From assembly GCA_947247005.1 (NCBI GenBank), contig OX365955.1:46727822-46791821 (forward strand): a stretch of 64,000 nt of DNA, given 5' to 3'. The translations under genes and the position numbers were made by a program. Below are positions 23,689 through 36,504 of the stretch, piece after piece (within the stretch, counting starts at the first letter, position 1; each line of letters opens with the position of its first letter). This stretch comes from Spisula solida. Lineage: Eukaryota > Mollusca > Bivalvia > Venerida > Mactridae. Under the pieces are notes generated by a model that was not told the origin of the DNA, did not search any database, and saw nothing but the letters and a program-made list of their open reading frames with translations.

Positions 23689-24364
23689 ACTGAGACCGAC
23701 ACTTTAATTAAACACGTACAATCTGTTACAATGATGATACGAACGAGTATTATTAAGTTTGGTCCAATTTTTTACAAAGAGGAGTGAAGACAAAAATATT
23801 AATATAAATTGAAATGGCAAATTACTGAAGGAAAATGAATCCAAACATTATTTCTTGCTGATGATATGTACCCCTAGGCTTGGTACTTACATGTATTTTG
23901 AAGTTTTGCTGAAATCAGTGGTTAAAAAAGAGAAATAGGGCAGACACAACAGTATTAATACAAAGTACAATAAGTCGGTGTAAATTGATCTGGGCATAAC
24001 TGGCAGTTGATATGGATATCTAGGCTTGTAACATCTAATAAGTAGTGTGGTGTAGCTTTAAGGTCAGACTAATGTTTAGAGAAAAGCATTGCAAACAAAG
24101 AAAAATACTATAAGGGCAATAACCTTGACGTATGGCTGATGTTAACAGAAAAACATCATAGACAAAGAAAAAATATTTAAAAGGCTATAACTCGGAGAAA
24201 ATTCATCTGAGCATAGGCTTAATGTGTCGACAATATGCACTTAGCAGGCTTATACTAAATAAATAACGATATATGACACACCTTACAATAAGAGGACCCG
24301 AAGGATCTGCTTGACTAAACATTGGTTTACATACTAGCATGTGACACCACAGGTATAACTCTAA

Positions 24365-24559
24365 CGCGATAAATTGCAGTACAAAAACACAATACATATT
24401 GCCTATATTTTTGTTATGAATTAAAATCAAGCACTATAACACTTACCAATGAAAGCATTCAAACATTTGGCACAACATATAAAGTTTTCATGCTCCTAAA
24501 TATTCAGAAACGATAAATATAGCCGATTTTGTGTTTGTTTTGTACTGCAATTTATCGCG
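24365..24559. repeat. Inverted repeat IR-E (U2)
   Basis: 22-bp perfect arms as in U1. Confidence 0.75.
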
Positions 24560-24638
24560 CTTGAGTTATTATAACTGTATCATTGAAAAAGAATAACAAA
24601 AAATGAAAATGTTTTTGTTGCCATAGCAACCATAATTC

Positions 24639-24782
24639 CCGTCAGAACCAAAACTGACGGACTGATGGCAAACCTATAGTCCCTTCCGGTCAAAAACCGG
24701 TAGGGGACTTACAACAACTTAAATTGACCTATAGTCCCCTCCGGTCGAAAACCGGTAGGGGACTTACAACAACTTAATTGAC
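24639..24782 (-). repeat. Hairpin cluster G (U2)
   Basis: Three hairpins, two on a 55-bp direct duplication, as in U1. Confidence 0.7.
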
Positions 24783-25898
24783 ATAAGGAGACAGAAAACT
24801 ACATCCATAACTTCAACTACCATGAACGAACCAGGTAGGATGCGAATCGCGAGGACGAAATAGCTAGAGGACAACAAGCAAATACGAATAAATACGTAAC
24901 TCCTAGCTCCTTTTGGCCCCGGTCAAAAAATTGAATACTGAGAAATTATGACATATTATTGATTATTTAAAATTGAAAAACTCCACTGTAAACGGAATTG
25001 GCGTTTAAATCCAGATACAAGTCCATATTATAATAATTAAAGAAAATACGAAACTACCGGAAGTAGCACCGCCCAACAGAAAGAGCGGGACACGCAAGGA
25101 CACGCGAGAATAAAAAGGCACAGACAATATTCAAGCTAACAGGAAAAGGCGCAGAACATATAGCACAGGAACATGTAAGACAAAACCGGGCATCCAGTCC
25201 CGAAAGTCTGCTGCTTAAGCCAGTCAAACTAAAACGGGACAGGAGTCAGTTGGTAAGAAATTAACAACACACACACCTCAAGCACAATCCATAACAGACA
25301 CTGAGTATATGCAATCTTAAAAGATACGAAGCAGCCTTGTGCTGGACAACAAATCGGGCTTTTTATTTTTCTACTAAAATTTCATTTTACACGTTCTACA
25401 AACTTATCCGTGATACAAAAGACACAATTATTTGTTTCAAAAACTAGACACGTACGCTTAAAATGATCACCAAAAAAGGTAATGATGAACATAATCGTGT
25501 TATACGAGATGCTGAAGGCTGGTCATTTCTTTATCATTAATATACTGTCGTGTATATGACATACCACGTGATGGCAGGTCAAGGGTCAATAAAGCCTATC
25601 TTGACAGGTCATCCTGCTATAACTTGAGCACAATGTTCAACGTCATTGTTGTGGCTTATCGTATAGTTCTCATTTATAGTTACCTCCCTCTATGGCTAAT
25701 TATGTTCAGAGTTCGAAGTCCACAGGGTGTAACACCCGTTGGTAACAAACATTAACTGCGGCGATGGCCATGTGAACGTGGCTCTTGTTCATTTATCAGC
25801 TTGCAACATTTTCATGATGTAATACAGAGTTGTCCTTCCGGCAACCCAAATTTTAAGAGACATGGAATTCGAAGTTGATCAAAGGAAGGTCAGGTCCG

Positions 25899-25931
25899 TC
25901 TCTCTCTCTCTAGAGAGAGAGAGAGAGAGAG
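25899..25931. repeat. CT/GA palindrome upstream of E1 (U3)
   Basis: Same length as in U2. Confidence 0.85.
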
Positions 25932-25968
25932 GTGTGGTTCATAGAAATAATGCTATATTGCTTTTCAG

Positions 25969-26099
25969 TTTCCTATTTGAATCTAATACAAAGAAAGAAG
26001 GAAAGTCGAGACAAGGCAATGGTTACGTTTGTGGAGGAACTGGAAGATAGAACGCCCGAGATGCGATGTGGTGCTTGTGTGGCTTTATCAATACTTGAG
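25969..26099 (+). CDS. Exon E1, ARM/HEAT-repeat protein (U3)
   Basis: Identical to U2 E1. Confidence 0.65.
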
Positions 26100-26544
26100 G
26101 TAATCATTAGTGCTTATTATGCGCCCATCTTTTATGTCAGTCTATTGGTCGGTCAGTAGGTTGGTTGATAAACCAAATGTTTTCTGTTCAATGACTCAAG
26201 AACGCTTTGTTCTTGGATCTTCAAACTTTACATGGAGGTTGGTCAGCAACAGTCTATTGGTTTTAACATTAATGGCGTTATTGCTGTAACGGGGGCATAC
26301 ATGGTTTACAAACATCTTTTGTTATAAAGACATTACAGACTGACTGTTAGTTAGGTGCAACAATATCATCTCTATGATTATATCTGTGAACAAAATTATG
26401 CTCTACCAACAATATTTGACTTCAGGCTCTAGACTCATATCAACTCTACATACTCGCAGGAAGAAGGCATTGAAACAATAAAACATAATAAAATGACTGA
26501 ACAGTGGATTTTTATATTGCGTTTATGGGAAATTGTTTACTTAC

Positions 26545-26697
26545 TTATTTACTTAGTCCTCTTCGTGTACTTTGACACATAAGGCTGATGTCAGCTTTCT
26601 CCATCACTTTTGGTCTATCCCTGGCTGTCTTTTCTGCTTCTTTCCAAGTCAGTCTCATCTGTTTTATCTCTCCAGTCCCCATTCTTCTCCAGGTTTC
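26545..26697 (-). mobile_element. LINE ORF2 tail fragment (U3)
   Basis: As in U2. Confidence 0.6.
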
Positions 26698-26796
26698 TTT
26701 ATTTAACAACATTTTAAGAATTGATTGTCACTCACTACTAGTTACTGCTGGTTTATTGCTTTCAATTAAGGTAAACTATTGCTGGTTAACACATCC

Positions 26797-27318
26797 CTGG
26801 CTTAGAATTAGAAGGTCGTAAGTACAAAATCAATATTTTGAGAAAATAAGAAAAAACTGTCTGAAAACTAATCTCTATGTCTATGGAAAAACAAGCTTTT
26901 TATGCCCCCCTATCGATAGATGGGGAGGCATATAGTGATTCACCTGTCAGTATGTCCGTCCGTCCGTCCGTCCGTCCTGGTTAACCCAAATTGACCGTTT
27001 CTTCTAGCATTAATATGGCTTGCTACAAAGCTTTCATACTTGCATGGATGTTGTGTATGAACACTCTCCACACGCCTGTATCACCTAACCCCATTTTGAC
27101 CTTCACCTTGACCTAATTTTGGACTTAGACTTATTTATGGACAAGGCTTCCACAGGGGGCATAAGCATTTATTGAACGCAGTCTTGTTAAACTTCAGTTT
27201 GGTCAACATGACTACTTCTGATTTTCATGAAAATAGGCTCATAAGAAGTGCCTTGAAATGCAGATTTCAAATATACACAAGTCTTATAAGGTCGTACAAG
27301 CTTCTAATTCTAAGCCAG
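26797..27318. mobile_element. Element A interrupted by GTCC element (U3)
   Basis: Same 18-bp inverted ends; insert at 26900-27164. Confidence 0.75.
26900..27164. mobile_element. Hairpin-GTCC element, nested (U3)
   Basis: Same ends and length as U2. Confidence 0.7.
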
Positions 27319-27445
27319 CGACATGTCTATTAGTGTTACCATATCTGAACAGTGTTGATTAGACAGATAAATATCCAACTCCTGTTTATACCTGATTCTT
27401 ACGCTACTCTTGATAAGTATATGATATGACTTTATTTAACTTCAG

Positions 27446-27539
27446 GCAACAGAGAGTATTGATCAACTTGTGTATTTATGGCAATCAGACTCGTCTAATG
27501 CCGTACAAAAACGTGCAAAAGATGCTCTACTTACCCTCG
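27446..27539 (+). CDS. Exon E2, ARM/HEAT-repeat protein (U3)
   Basis: Identical to U2 E2 with both splice sites. Confidence 0.65.
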
Positions 27540-27941
27540 GTAAGTACAGTGTATTGTCTAGAATGAGACTATTCTCAAGACCAATTTAAACTTGTTCCAT
27601 ATTTATAAACCATCTTAGTTAGTAAAAACTGAAGTTTTTCCGCACAAATTATTGACAGGACTGTTTCTTGTTCGTCTATATATGTTAATCGCTATATCAT
27701 TGTAGTTGGCTATTTTATCCAGTGAGCTGTTCAATCCTGATGGCTGTTTAATCCAGTTGGCCGTTTAGCTGCTCCAAGTATACTGCAGGTGTAATTGATA
27801 TAAATGTGATGATGTTGCTTTAATAGAAGTGGTTGCTTAATTTAGGTACACAGTAACACAGGTGTGACTGTCTGTCTGTCTGTATGTCTGTATGTATGTA
27901 TATGTATGACATCATAAGTGTCAATCTTTCTTTATCTCCAG

Positions 27942-28018
27942 GAGACGAAGGAAGGAAGGCGTTTGAAGAAGCCCAGTTATCCAAGCATGGCTTTCAAGGA
28001 ATCCAAGTCCATAAATGA
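27942..28018 (+). CDS. Exon E3, terminal exon with stop (U3)
   Basis: Identical to U2 E3. Confidence 0.65.
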
Positions 28019-29070
28019 AGCTACACTTAATGGGGTTTCTTTCCAGAACTCGTTATTATACCATTCCCATAATGCATTGTTGCTCACGTCTGGATCGGCT
28101 CTCGACGGACGTGTGATCAAATGCATGTGATATAAATTGACTCAAAATAGTCAACAAATACTGGAGATATCGTGAAGTAAAATGAATGCATCTTGAGAAA
28201 CAAAGTGTCATAGAAATTCTTCCAAAATCAAAACAGGGCACCTACCACTGTATGCATTAACAGTGATTATTACTGTATGATTTAGTTCATACAAAAAAAG
28301 GCTAAGGCATACAGAAAATGTACGCCTGTGTGTGAGGCCTTTGTCCATCTACATGTAATTATAAACTACTTTGAATGGATATTGCTATGATGTTTCAACA
28401 ATTTTAAATGCCATACTCTATGCCTAGATCCATTTGGATTCTGCATGTTATTTCAGTTATGGTATTTCGAAAGACATTACAGTTACTGTTTTTACGTAAT
28501 GAGTTCATGGTTGGCATTTGCAATCACAAAATGTTCATATTTCTTTTACTGGATTAAAAAGTCTGTCCCATTGCTTCCCATAAAGTCAATGATTTTCATG
28601 AAGATTAAATTATGTGCAGTGTTTTGGGCTAAAAATACTATTTCATGTGGATTTTCATTACAAAAAGATGGAGGATAACCTTGTCCCATCTTTCGCTAGT
28701 GACGGTCGTTTACTGTTGACAGTTACAGTGAGGAAATTTGATTTTGTGTAAATTATTAGGTCATCCATAATGCTTGATATCTCAGAAATGACAACGATTT
28801 GACAGTATGTGACCAATAGTAAAAACTTGTTGATTTATGTTTAAAAGACTTAAAACATGAATGGATATTTTTCTCTCATAATACTCACCTTACATGGCTA
28901 GCATCGTTAGTAGCATGCCACCCTAATGTGAGACTTTGATCCTGTGTTCAGCAACTTCAAACGTGTATGCTCAGCCCAGTTAAGTACATGTATGTAACAG
29001 TGTTTAGTTCTCAAAAGTTCAGTACGTTTGATAATATGCTTTATACAGTCATGTATTGATAAATCTCATT

Positions 29071-29328
29071 AAAATCAGACCCTTATTACGCTTCACTATT
29101 TTACGCTGATATAGGATCTGACGACACTCCGTTTGGGGTCTTGTAGATGCAAACTGTATGTTATCCAATGAAATCGCTGTTTTCACAAATCTGAAAGTGC
29201 AGTGACATACTGCTTAGGCTATGTGACGTCATTGCGCGCTAGAGAGTTCATTTCAACATGACCTTATATGGAGTGTAGTCAGATCTCTAACAGCGTAAAG
29301 AATGGAGCAAATGTTAGGGTCTGATTTT
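29071..29328. mobile_element. MITE B (U3)
   Basis: As U2, with TTT on the right flank. Confidence 0.75.
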
Positions 29329-29435
29329 TTTGGGAATATATATTGATAAGTGTTCATTTGTGCTGCTGCTAGTCTTTGAATAGTTGGTACTTGCAGAGAA
29401 TTTTATACTTAAATTTCTGAACTAAACTCTATACA

Positions 29436-29733
29436 TTGAAACTTACAGGCTCTAATATCCCTTTACTTGGCAGTTTTTTTATCACCTGTGTCCGAGTCAC
29501 CCTTGGGAGACTACTTCTCTCCTGGTTGGTGCGCAGCTAACATTGAGATACAGCGCACAGGAATATGGAACATTTTCAGACACCGCCCTCACAGGTACCA
29601 ATTCACACATTGGTTGAGTGGAGCATTGTGGGTTATTCTTGCTCAGTGAAATTTAGCAGTGGCGCAGACGGGGATTGAATCTAGGACCTCTCGATCCTAA
29701 AGCACGCGCCCTCCCTCTAGGCCACCATTCCCC
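29436..29733 (-). mobile_element. tRNA-derived SINE, antisense (U3)
   Basis: As U2, including the 7-base T-run. Confidence 0.7.
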
Positions 29734-30757
29734 ACAATAATTGCAATGGTTGATTTGACGTGTAGTTGAATAATAGTAAAATAACGATATTGTGACATTT
29801 CTACATACAGTTACATGTTTATATTTTTGTTATAGAATAAGTTCTTATGTTGCATAGAGACTTTAAAACCTAATGCACTATATGGAAAGGTTGGATGTTT
29901 TATAATAGAGAGGTTGCGAAAGGCAACGTGTAACGTGTATGTCTATGTGAATACTATTTGGGGTACTGGGTTTCATCATCCATGTATTTGTAGTTTTTCC
30001 AAGTACCGGTAATGGACGTATGTCGGACGAAAATATTATGTGTACTATGTCACAGGTATGCATATGCAGGAGCTACCCAAGTTTACTTCAACCGTGGTCT
30101 AGTCATGTTTATATAAACATTCCTTATCGATTCAAGAGAACATCATGTACTAACTGTCATATGATTTTACACGCACACATTGTGTTTCGCAAACCAATTT
30201 TAATAACAACGTGTACTTATACATGTTCGGGTAGCTACGCATACAAGTAGTCGTACACGCTCACATCGCCACCTCTCTAATGTCTGGATATCCTTATCCC
30301 ACAGGACAAATGAATATTAGAAAACTATGCTTCGTGTCTGTGAAGTATTCTGTATTTCCTGTGCTTCAAGCGCATAGTCACCAACATTTACCTGTTAAAT
30401 ATAATATTATAATCCTACTTAAAATATACAATTATTTATGTTATACATGTATATATATATATATATTATAATAGTTATATGTTCTAAAATGAATTTCTTA
30501 TGTTTTAATTTGTTGCTTTATTGTATATATAATGCTGCACTTTGTTCAAAATGATGTAATTAAATGTATTACTTCCAAAGACTCTTTGAAAATTCAAGAG
30601 ATTATTATAATAAAATGTAAGCAAATTACCTGTATCCATTTTGTTTACTCTATTTTGCTCCCCCCGCCCCCGCCTACAATGCACTGAGTGGTGATATTCC
30701 CTGTATTGCTGCCTTTCTCGTGCGGTCGAACAAATTATATATAGACCGATAAAAACA

Positions 30758-31325
30758 CTCACTAGAGGCACACTCAAGTCTGTGGTATTCAAACATGTCG
30801 CTAGAGGAACACTCAAGTCTGTGGTATTCAAACATGTCGCTAGAGGAACACTCAACTCTGTGCTATTCAAACTTGTCGCTAGAGAAACACTCAAGTCTGT
30901 GGTATTCAGACTTGTCGCTAGAGGAACACTCAAGTCTGTGGTATTCAAACATGTAACTAGAGGAACACTCAAGTCTGAGGTATTCAAACTTGTCGCTAGA
31001 GGAACACTCAAGTCTGTGGTGTTCAAACATGTCACTAGAGGAACACTCAAGTCTGTGGTATTCAAACATGTAACTAGAGGAACACTCAAGTCTGAGGTAT
31101 TCAAACATGTCGCTAGAGGAACACTCAAGTCTGTGGTATTCAAACATGTAACTAGAGGAACACTCAAGTCTGTGTTATTCAAACATGTCGCTAGAGAAAC
31201 ACTCAAGTCTGTGGTATTCAAACTTGTCGCTAGAGAAACACTCAAGTCTGTGGTATTCAAACTGGTCGCTAGAGAAACACTCAAGTCTGTGGTATTCAAT
31301 TTTCTCGCTAGAGGAACACTCAAGT
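30758..31325. repeat. 39-bp minisatellite, truncated, about 14.6 copies (U3)
   Basis: Starts like the others; the right end is cut by the deletion, CACTCAAGT running directly into TATTATAACTG. Variant order differs from U1/U2 and from U4/U5. Confidence 0.95.
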
Positions 31326-31328
31326 TAT
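31323..31328. other. Deletion junction in U3
   Basis: Joins the equivalent of U1 6033 to U1 11469. AGT is present at both edges, so the join has 3 bp of microhomology; 5435 bp are missing relative to U1. Confidence 0.9.
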
Positions 31329-31397
31329 TATAACTGTATCATTGAAAAAGAATAACAAAAAATGAAAATGTTTTTGTTGCCATAGCAACCATAATTC

Positions 31398-31541
31398 CCG
31401 TCAGAACCAAAACTGACGGACTGATGGCAAACCTATAGTCCCTTCCGGTCAAAAACCGGTAGGGGACTTACAACAACTTAAATTGACCTATAGTTCCCTC
31501 CGGTCGAAAACCGGTAGGGGACTTACAACAACTTAATTGAC
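31398..31541 (-). repeat. Hairpin cluster G (U3)
   Basis: All three hairpins retained; one stem base differs (TAGTTCCCTCC). Confidence 0.7.
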
Positions 31542-32693
31542 ATAAGGAGACAGAAAACTACATCCATAACTTCAACTACCATGAACGAACCAGGTAGGAT
31601 GCGAATCGCGAGGACGAAATAGCTAGAGGACAACAAGCAAATACGAATAAATACGTAACTCCTAGCTCCTTTTGGCCCCGGTCAAAAAATTGAATACTGA
31701 GAAATTATGACATATTATTGATTATTTAAAATTGAAAAACTCCACTGTAAACGGAATTGGCGTTTAAATCCAGATACAAGTCCATATTATAATAATTAAA
31801 GAAAATACGAAACTACCGGAAGTAGCACCGCCCAACAGAAAGAGCGGGACACACAAGGACACGCGAGAATAAAAAGGCACAGACAATATTCAAGCTAACA
31901 GGAAAAGGCGCAGAACATATAGCACAGGAACATGTAAGACAAAACCGGGCATCCAGTCCCGAAAGTCGTCTGCTTAAGCCAGTCAAACTAAAACGGGACA
32001 GGAGTCAGTTGGTAAGAAATTAACAACACACACACCTCAAGCACAATCCATAACAGACACTGAGTATATGCAATCTTAAAAGATACGAAGCAGCCTTGTG
32101 CTGGACAACAAATCGGGCTTTTTATTTTTCTACTAAAATTTCATTTTACACGTTCTACAAACTTATCCGTGATACAAAAGACACAATTATTTGTTTCAAA
32201 AACTAGACACGTACGCTTAAAATGATCACCAAAAAAGGTAATGATGAACATAATCGTGTTATACGAGATGCTGAAGGCTGGTATTTCACTAAGGCTGCTT
32301 TCTTACGCGCTAAACTGTCATTTCTTTATCATTAATATACTGTCGTGTATATGACATACCACGTGATGGCAGGTCAAGGGTCAATAAAGCCTATCTTGAC
32401 AGGTCATCCTGCTATAACTTGAGCACAATGTTCAACGTCATTGTTGTGGCTTATCGTATAGTTCTCATTTATAATTACCTCCCTCTATGGCTAATTATGT
32501 TCAGAGTTCGAAGTCCACAGGGTGTAACACCCGTTGGTAACAAACATTAACTGCGGCGATGGCCATGTGAACGTGGCTCTTGTTCATTTATCAGCTTGCA
32601 ACATTTTCATGATGAAATACAGAGTTGTCCTTCCTGCAACCCAAATTTTAAGAGACATGGAATTCGAAGTTGATCAAAGGAAGGTCAGGTCCG

Positions 32694-32711
32694 TCTCTCT
32701 CTCTCTCTCTC
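32694..32711. repeat. CT microsatellite upstream of E1 (U4)
   Basis: Only the TC arm remains, followed by CATAGAAAGAG; the GA arm seen in other units is gone. Confidence 0.85.
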
Positions 32712-32745
32712 ATAGAAAGAGAAATAATGCTATATTGCTTTTCAG

Positions 32746-32876
32746 TTTCCTATTTGAATCTAATACAAAGAAAGAAGGAAAGTCGAGACAAGGCAATGGT
32801 TACGTTTGTGGAGGAACTGGAAGATAGAACGCCCGAGATGCGAGGTGGTGCTTGTGTGGCTTTATCAATACTTGAG
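32746..32876 (+). CDS. Exon E1, ARM/HEAT-repeat protein, Cys-to-Gly variant (U4)
   Basis: CGATGT is CGAGGT here, so PEMRCGACVAL becomes PEMRGGACVAL. Splice sites intact. Otherwise as U2. Confidence 0.62.
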
Positions 32877-33321
32877 GTAATCATTAATGCTTATTATGCG
32901 CCCATCTTTTATGTCAGTCTATTGGTCGGTCAGTAGGTTGGTTGATAAACCAAATGTTTTCTGTTCAATGACTCAAGAATGCTTTGTTCTTGGATCTTCA
33001 AACTTTACATGGAGGTTGGTCAGCAACAGTCTATTGGTTTTAACATTAATGGCGTTATGGCTGTAACGGGGGCATACATGGTTTACAAACATATTTTGTT
33101 ATAAAGACATTACAGACTGACTGTTAGTTAGGTGCAACAATATCATCTCTATGATTATATCTGTGAACAAAATTATGCTCTACCAACAATATTTGACTTC
33201 AGGCTCTAGACTCATATCAACTCTACATACTCGCAGGAAGAAGGCATTGAAACAATAAAACATAATAAAATGACTGAACAATGGATTTTTATATTGCGGT
33301 TATGGGAAATTGTTTACTTAC

Positions 33322-33474
33322 TTATTTACTTAGTCCTCTTCGTGTACTTTGACACATAAGGCTGATGTCAGCTTTCTCCATCACTTTTGGTCTATCCCTG
33401 GCTGTCTTTTCTGCTTCTTTCCAAGTCAGTCTCATCTGTTTTATCTCTCCAGTCCCCATTCTTCTCCAGGTTTC
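33322..33474 (-). mobile_element. LINE ORF2 tail fragment (U4)
   Basis: Copy of the U1 fragment with the same stop and AAGTAAGTAAAC tail. Confidence 0.6.
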
Positions 33475-33573
33475 TTTATTTAACAACATTTTAAGAATTG
33501 ATTGTCACTCACTACTAGTTACTGCTGGTTAATTGCTTTCAATTAAGGTATACTATTGCTGGTTAACACATCC

Positions 33574-34087
33574 CTGGCTTAGAATTAGAAGGTCGTAAGT
33601 ACAAAATCAATATTTTGAGAAAATAAGAAAAAACTGTCTGAAAACTAATCTCTATGTCTATGGAAAAACAAGCTTTTTATGCCCCCCTATCGATAGATGG
33701 GGAGACATATAATGGTTCACCTGTCAGTCCGTCCGTCCGTCCGTCCTGGTTAACCCAAATTGACCGTTTCTTCTAGCATTAATATGGCTTGCTACAAAGC
33801 TTTCATACTTGCATGGATGTTGTGTATGAACACTCTCAACACGCCTGTATCACCTAACCCCATTTTGACCTTCACCTTGACCTAATTTTGGACTTAGACT
33901 TATTTATGGACAAGGCTTCCACAGGGGGCATAAGCATTTATTGAACGCAGTCTTGTTAAACTTCAGTTTGGTCAACATGACTACTTCTGTTTTTCATGAA
34001 AATAGGCTCATAAGAAGTGCCTTGAAATGCTGATTTCAAATATACACAAGTCTTATAAGGTCGTACAAGCTTCTAATTCTAAGCCAG
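33574..34087. mobile_element. Element A interrupted by GTCC element (U4)
   Basis: Same inverted ends; insert at 33677-33933. Confidence 0.75.
33677..33933. mobile_element. Hairpin-GTCC element, nested (U4)
   Basis: Short GTCC run (33727-33747). Confidence 0.7.
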
Positions 34088-34214
34088 CGACATGTCTATT
34101 AGTGTTACCATATCTGAACAGTGTTGATTAGACAGATAAATATCCAACTCCTGTTTATACCTGATTCTTACGCTACTCTTGATAAGTATATGATATGACT
34201 TTATTTAACTTCAG

Positions 34215-34308
34215 GCAACAGAGAGTATTGATCAACTTGTGTATTTATGGCAATCAGACTCGTCTAATGCCGTACAAAAACGTGCAAAAGATGCTCTACT
34301 TACCCTCG
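34215..34308 (+). CDS. Exon E2, ARM/HEAT-repeat protein (U4)
   Basis: Coding sequence as U1; donor continues GTAAGTGC instead of GTAAGTAC. Confidence 0.65.
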
Positions 34309-34714
34309 GTAAGTGCAGTGTATTGTCTAGAATGAGACTATTCTCAAGACCAATTTAAACTTGTACCATATTTATAAACCATCTTAGTTAGTAAAAACTG
34401 AGGTTTTTCCGCACAAATTATTGACAGGACTGTTTCTTGTTCGTCTATATATGTTAATCGCTATATCAATGTAGTTGGCTATTTTATCCAGTGAGCTGTT
34501 CAATCCTGATGGCTGTTTAATCCAGTTGGCCGTTTAGCTGCTCCAAGTATACTGCAGGTGTAATTGATATAAATGTGATGATGTTGCTTTAATAGAAGTG
34601 GTTGCTTAATTTAGGTACACAGTAACACAGGTGTGACTGTCTGTCTGTCTGTCTGTATGTCTGTATGTATGTATATGTATGGCATCATAAGTGTCAATCT
34701 TTCTTTATCTCCAG

Positions 34715-34791
34715 GAGACGAAGGAAGGAAGGCGTTTGAAGAAGCCCAGTTATCCAAGCATGGCTTTCAAGGAATCCAAGTCCATAAATGA
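34715..34791 (+). CDS. Exon E3, terminal exon with stop (U4)
   Basis: Coding sequence as U2. The 3' flank has CTCGGTGG (also U6) where U2, U3 and U5 have CTCGACGG. Confidence 0.65.
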
Positions 34792-35076
34792 AGCTACACT
34801 TAATGGGGTTTCTTTCCAGAACTCGTTATTATACCATTCCCATAATGCATTGTTGCTCACGTCTGGATCGGCTCTCGGTGGACGTGTGATCAAATGCATG
34901 TGATATAAATTGACTCAAAACAGTCAACAAATACTGGAGATATCGTGAAGTAAAATGAATGCATCTTGAGAAACAAAGTGTCATAGAAATTCTTCCAAAA
35001 TCAAAACAGGGCACCTACCACTGTATGCATTAACAGTGATTATTACTGTATGATTTAGTTCATACAAAAAAAGGCT

Positions 35077-35101
35077 AAGGCGTACAGAAAATGTACGCCT
35101 T
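35077..35101. repeat. Perfected quasi-palindrome in 3' flank (U4)
   Basis: AAGGCGTACA-GAAAA-TGTACGCCTT: 10-bp perfect arms. All other units have AAGGCATACA and TGTACGCCTG, with two mismatches; both are corrected only in U4. Confidence 0.85.
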
Positions 35102-35842
35102 TGTGTGAGGCCTTTGTCCATCTACATGTAATTATAAACTACTTTGAATGGATATTGCTATGATGTTTCAACAATTTTAAATGCCATACTCTATGCCTAG
35201 ATCCATTTGGATTCTGCATGTTATTTCAGTTATGGTATTTCGAAAGACTTTACAGTTACTGTTTTTACGTAATGAGTTCATGGTTGGCATTTGCAATCAC
35301 AAAATGTTCATATTTCTTTTACTGGATTAAAAAGTCTGTCCCATTGATTCCCATAAAGTCAATGATTTTCATGAAGATTAAATTATGTGCAGTGTTTTGG
35401 GCTAAAATACTATTTCATGTGGATTTTCATTACAAAAAGATGGAGGATAACCTTGTCCCATCTTTCGCTAGTGACAGTCGTTTACTGTTGACAGTTACAG
35501 TGAGGAAATTTGATTTTGTGTAAATTATTAGGTCATCCATAATGCTTGATATCTCAGAAATGACAACGATTTGACAGTATGTGACCAATAGTAAAAACTT
35601 GTTGATTTATGTTTAAAAGACTTAAAACATGAATGGATATTTTTCTCTCATAATACTCACCTTACATGGCTAGCATCGTTAGTAGCATGCCACCCTAATG
35701 TGAGACTTTGATCCTGTGTTCAGCAACTTCAAACGTGTATGCTCAGCCCAGTTAAGTACATGTATGTAACAGTGTTTAGTTCTCAATAGTTCAGTACGTT
35801 TAATAATATGCTTTATACAGTCATGTATTGATAAATCTCATT

Positions 35843-36100
35843 AAAATCAGACCCTTATTACGCTTCACTATTTTACGCTGATATAGGATCTGACGACACT
35901 CCGTTTGGGGTCTTGTAGATGCAAACTGTATGTTATCCAATGAAATCGCTGCTTTCACAAATCTGAAAGTGCAGTGACATACTGCTTAGGCTATGTGACG
36001 TCATTGCGCGCTAGAGAGTTCATTTCAACATGACCTTATATGGAGTGTAGTCAGATCTCTAACAGCGTAAAGAATGGAGCAAATGTTAGGGTCTGATTTT
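35843..36100. mobile_element. MITE B (U4)
   Basis: 258 bp with ATT on both flanks. Confidence 0.75.
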
Positions 36101-36207
36101 ATTGGGAATATATATTGATAAGTGTTCATTTGTGCTGCTGCTAGTCTTTGAATAGTTGATACTTGCAGAGAATTTTATACTTAAATTTCTGAACTAAACT
36201 CTATACA

Positions 36208-36504
36208 TTGAAACTTACAGGCTCTAATATCCCTTTACTTGGCAGTTTTTTATCACCTGTGTCCGAGTCACCCTTGGGAGACTACTTCTCTCCTGGTTGG
36301 TGCGCAGCTAACATTGAGATACAGCGCTCAGGAATATGGAACATGTTCAGACACCGCCCTCACAGGTACCAATTCACACATTGGTTGAGTGGAGCATTGT
36401 GGGTTATTCTTGCTCAGTGAAATTTAGCAGTGGCGCAGACGGGGATTGAATCTAGGACCTCTCGATCCGAAAGCACGCGCCCTCCCTCTAGGCCACCATT
36501 CCCC
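36208..36504 (-). mobile_element. tRNA-derived SINE, antisense (U4)
   Basis: A and B boxes intact; 6-base T-run. Confidence 0.7.

Larger units (their letters stand above)
12683..25780. repeat. Tandem segmental duplication, unit 2 (U2)
   Basis: Full-length copy (13098 bp) with all three exons. Left part practically identical to U3 at an offset of 13098; from about 17300 rightwards practically identical to U1 at an offset of 12620. Contains a 478-bp tandem duplication inside the satellite. Confidence 0.95.
25781..32575. repeat. Tandem segmental duplication, unit 3 (U3), internally deleted
   Basis: 6795 bp. Left half as U2; the 39-bp minisatellite then joins directly to sequence just right of IR-E. 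MITEs C, D, element F, the second element A and the satellite are missing. Confidence 0.95.

Noticed and set aside
32623..32700. An extra upstream exon reading VVLPATQILRDMEFEVDQRK
   Set aside because: None of its possible donors gives the phase 1 required by E1, and no motif supports it.
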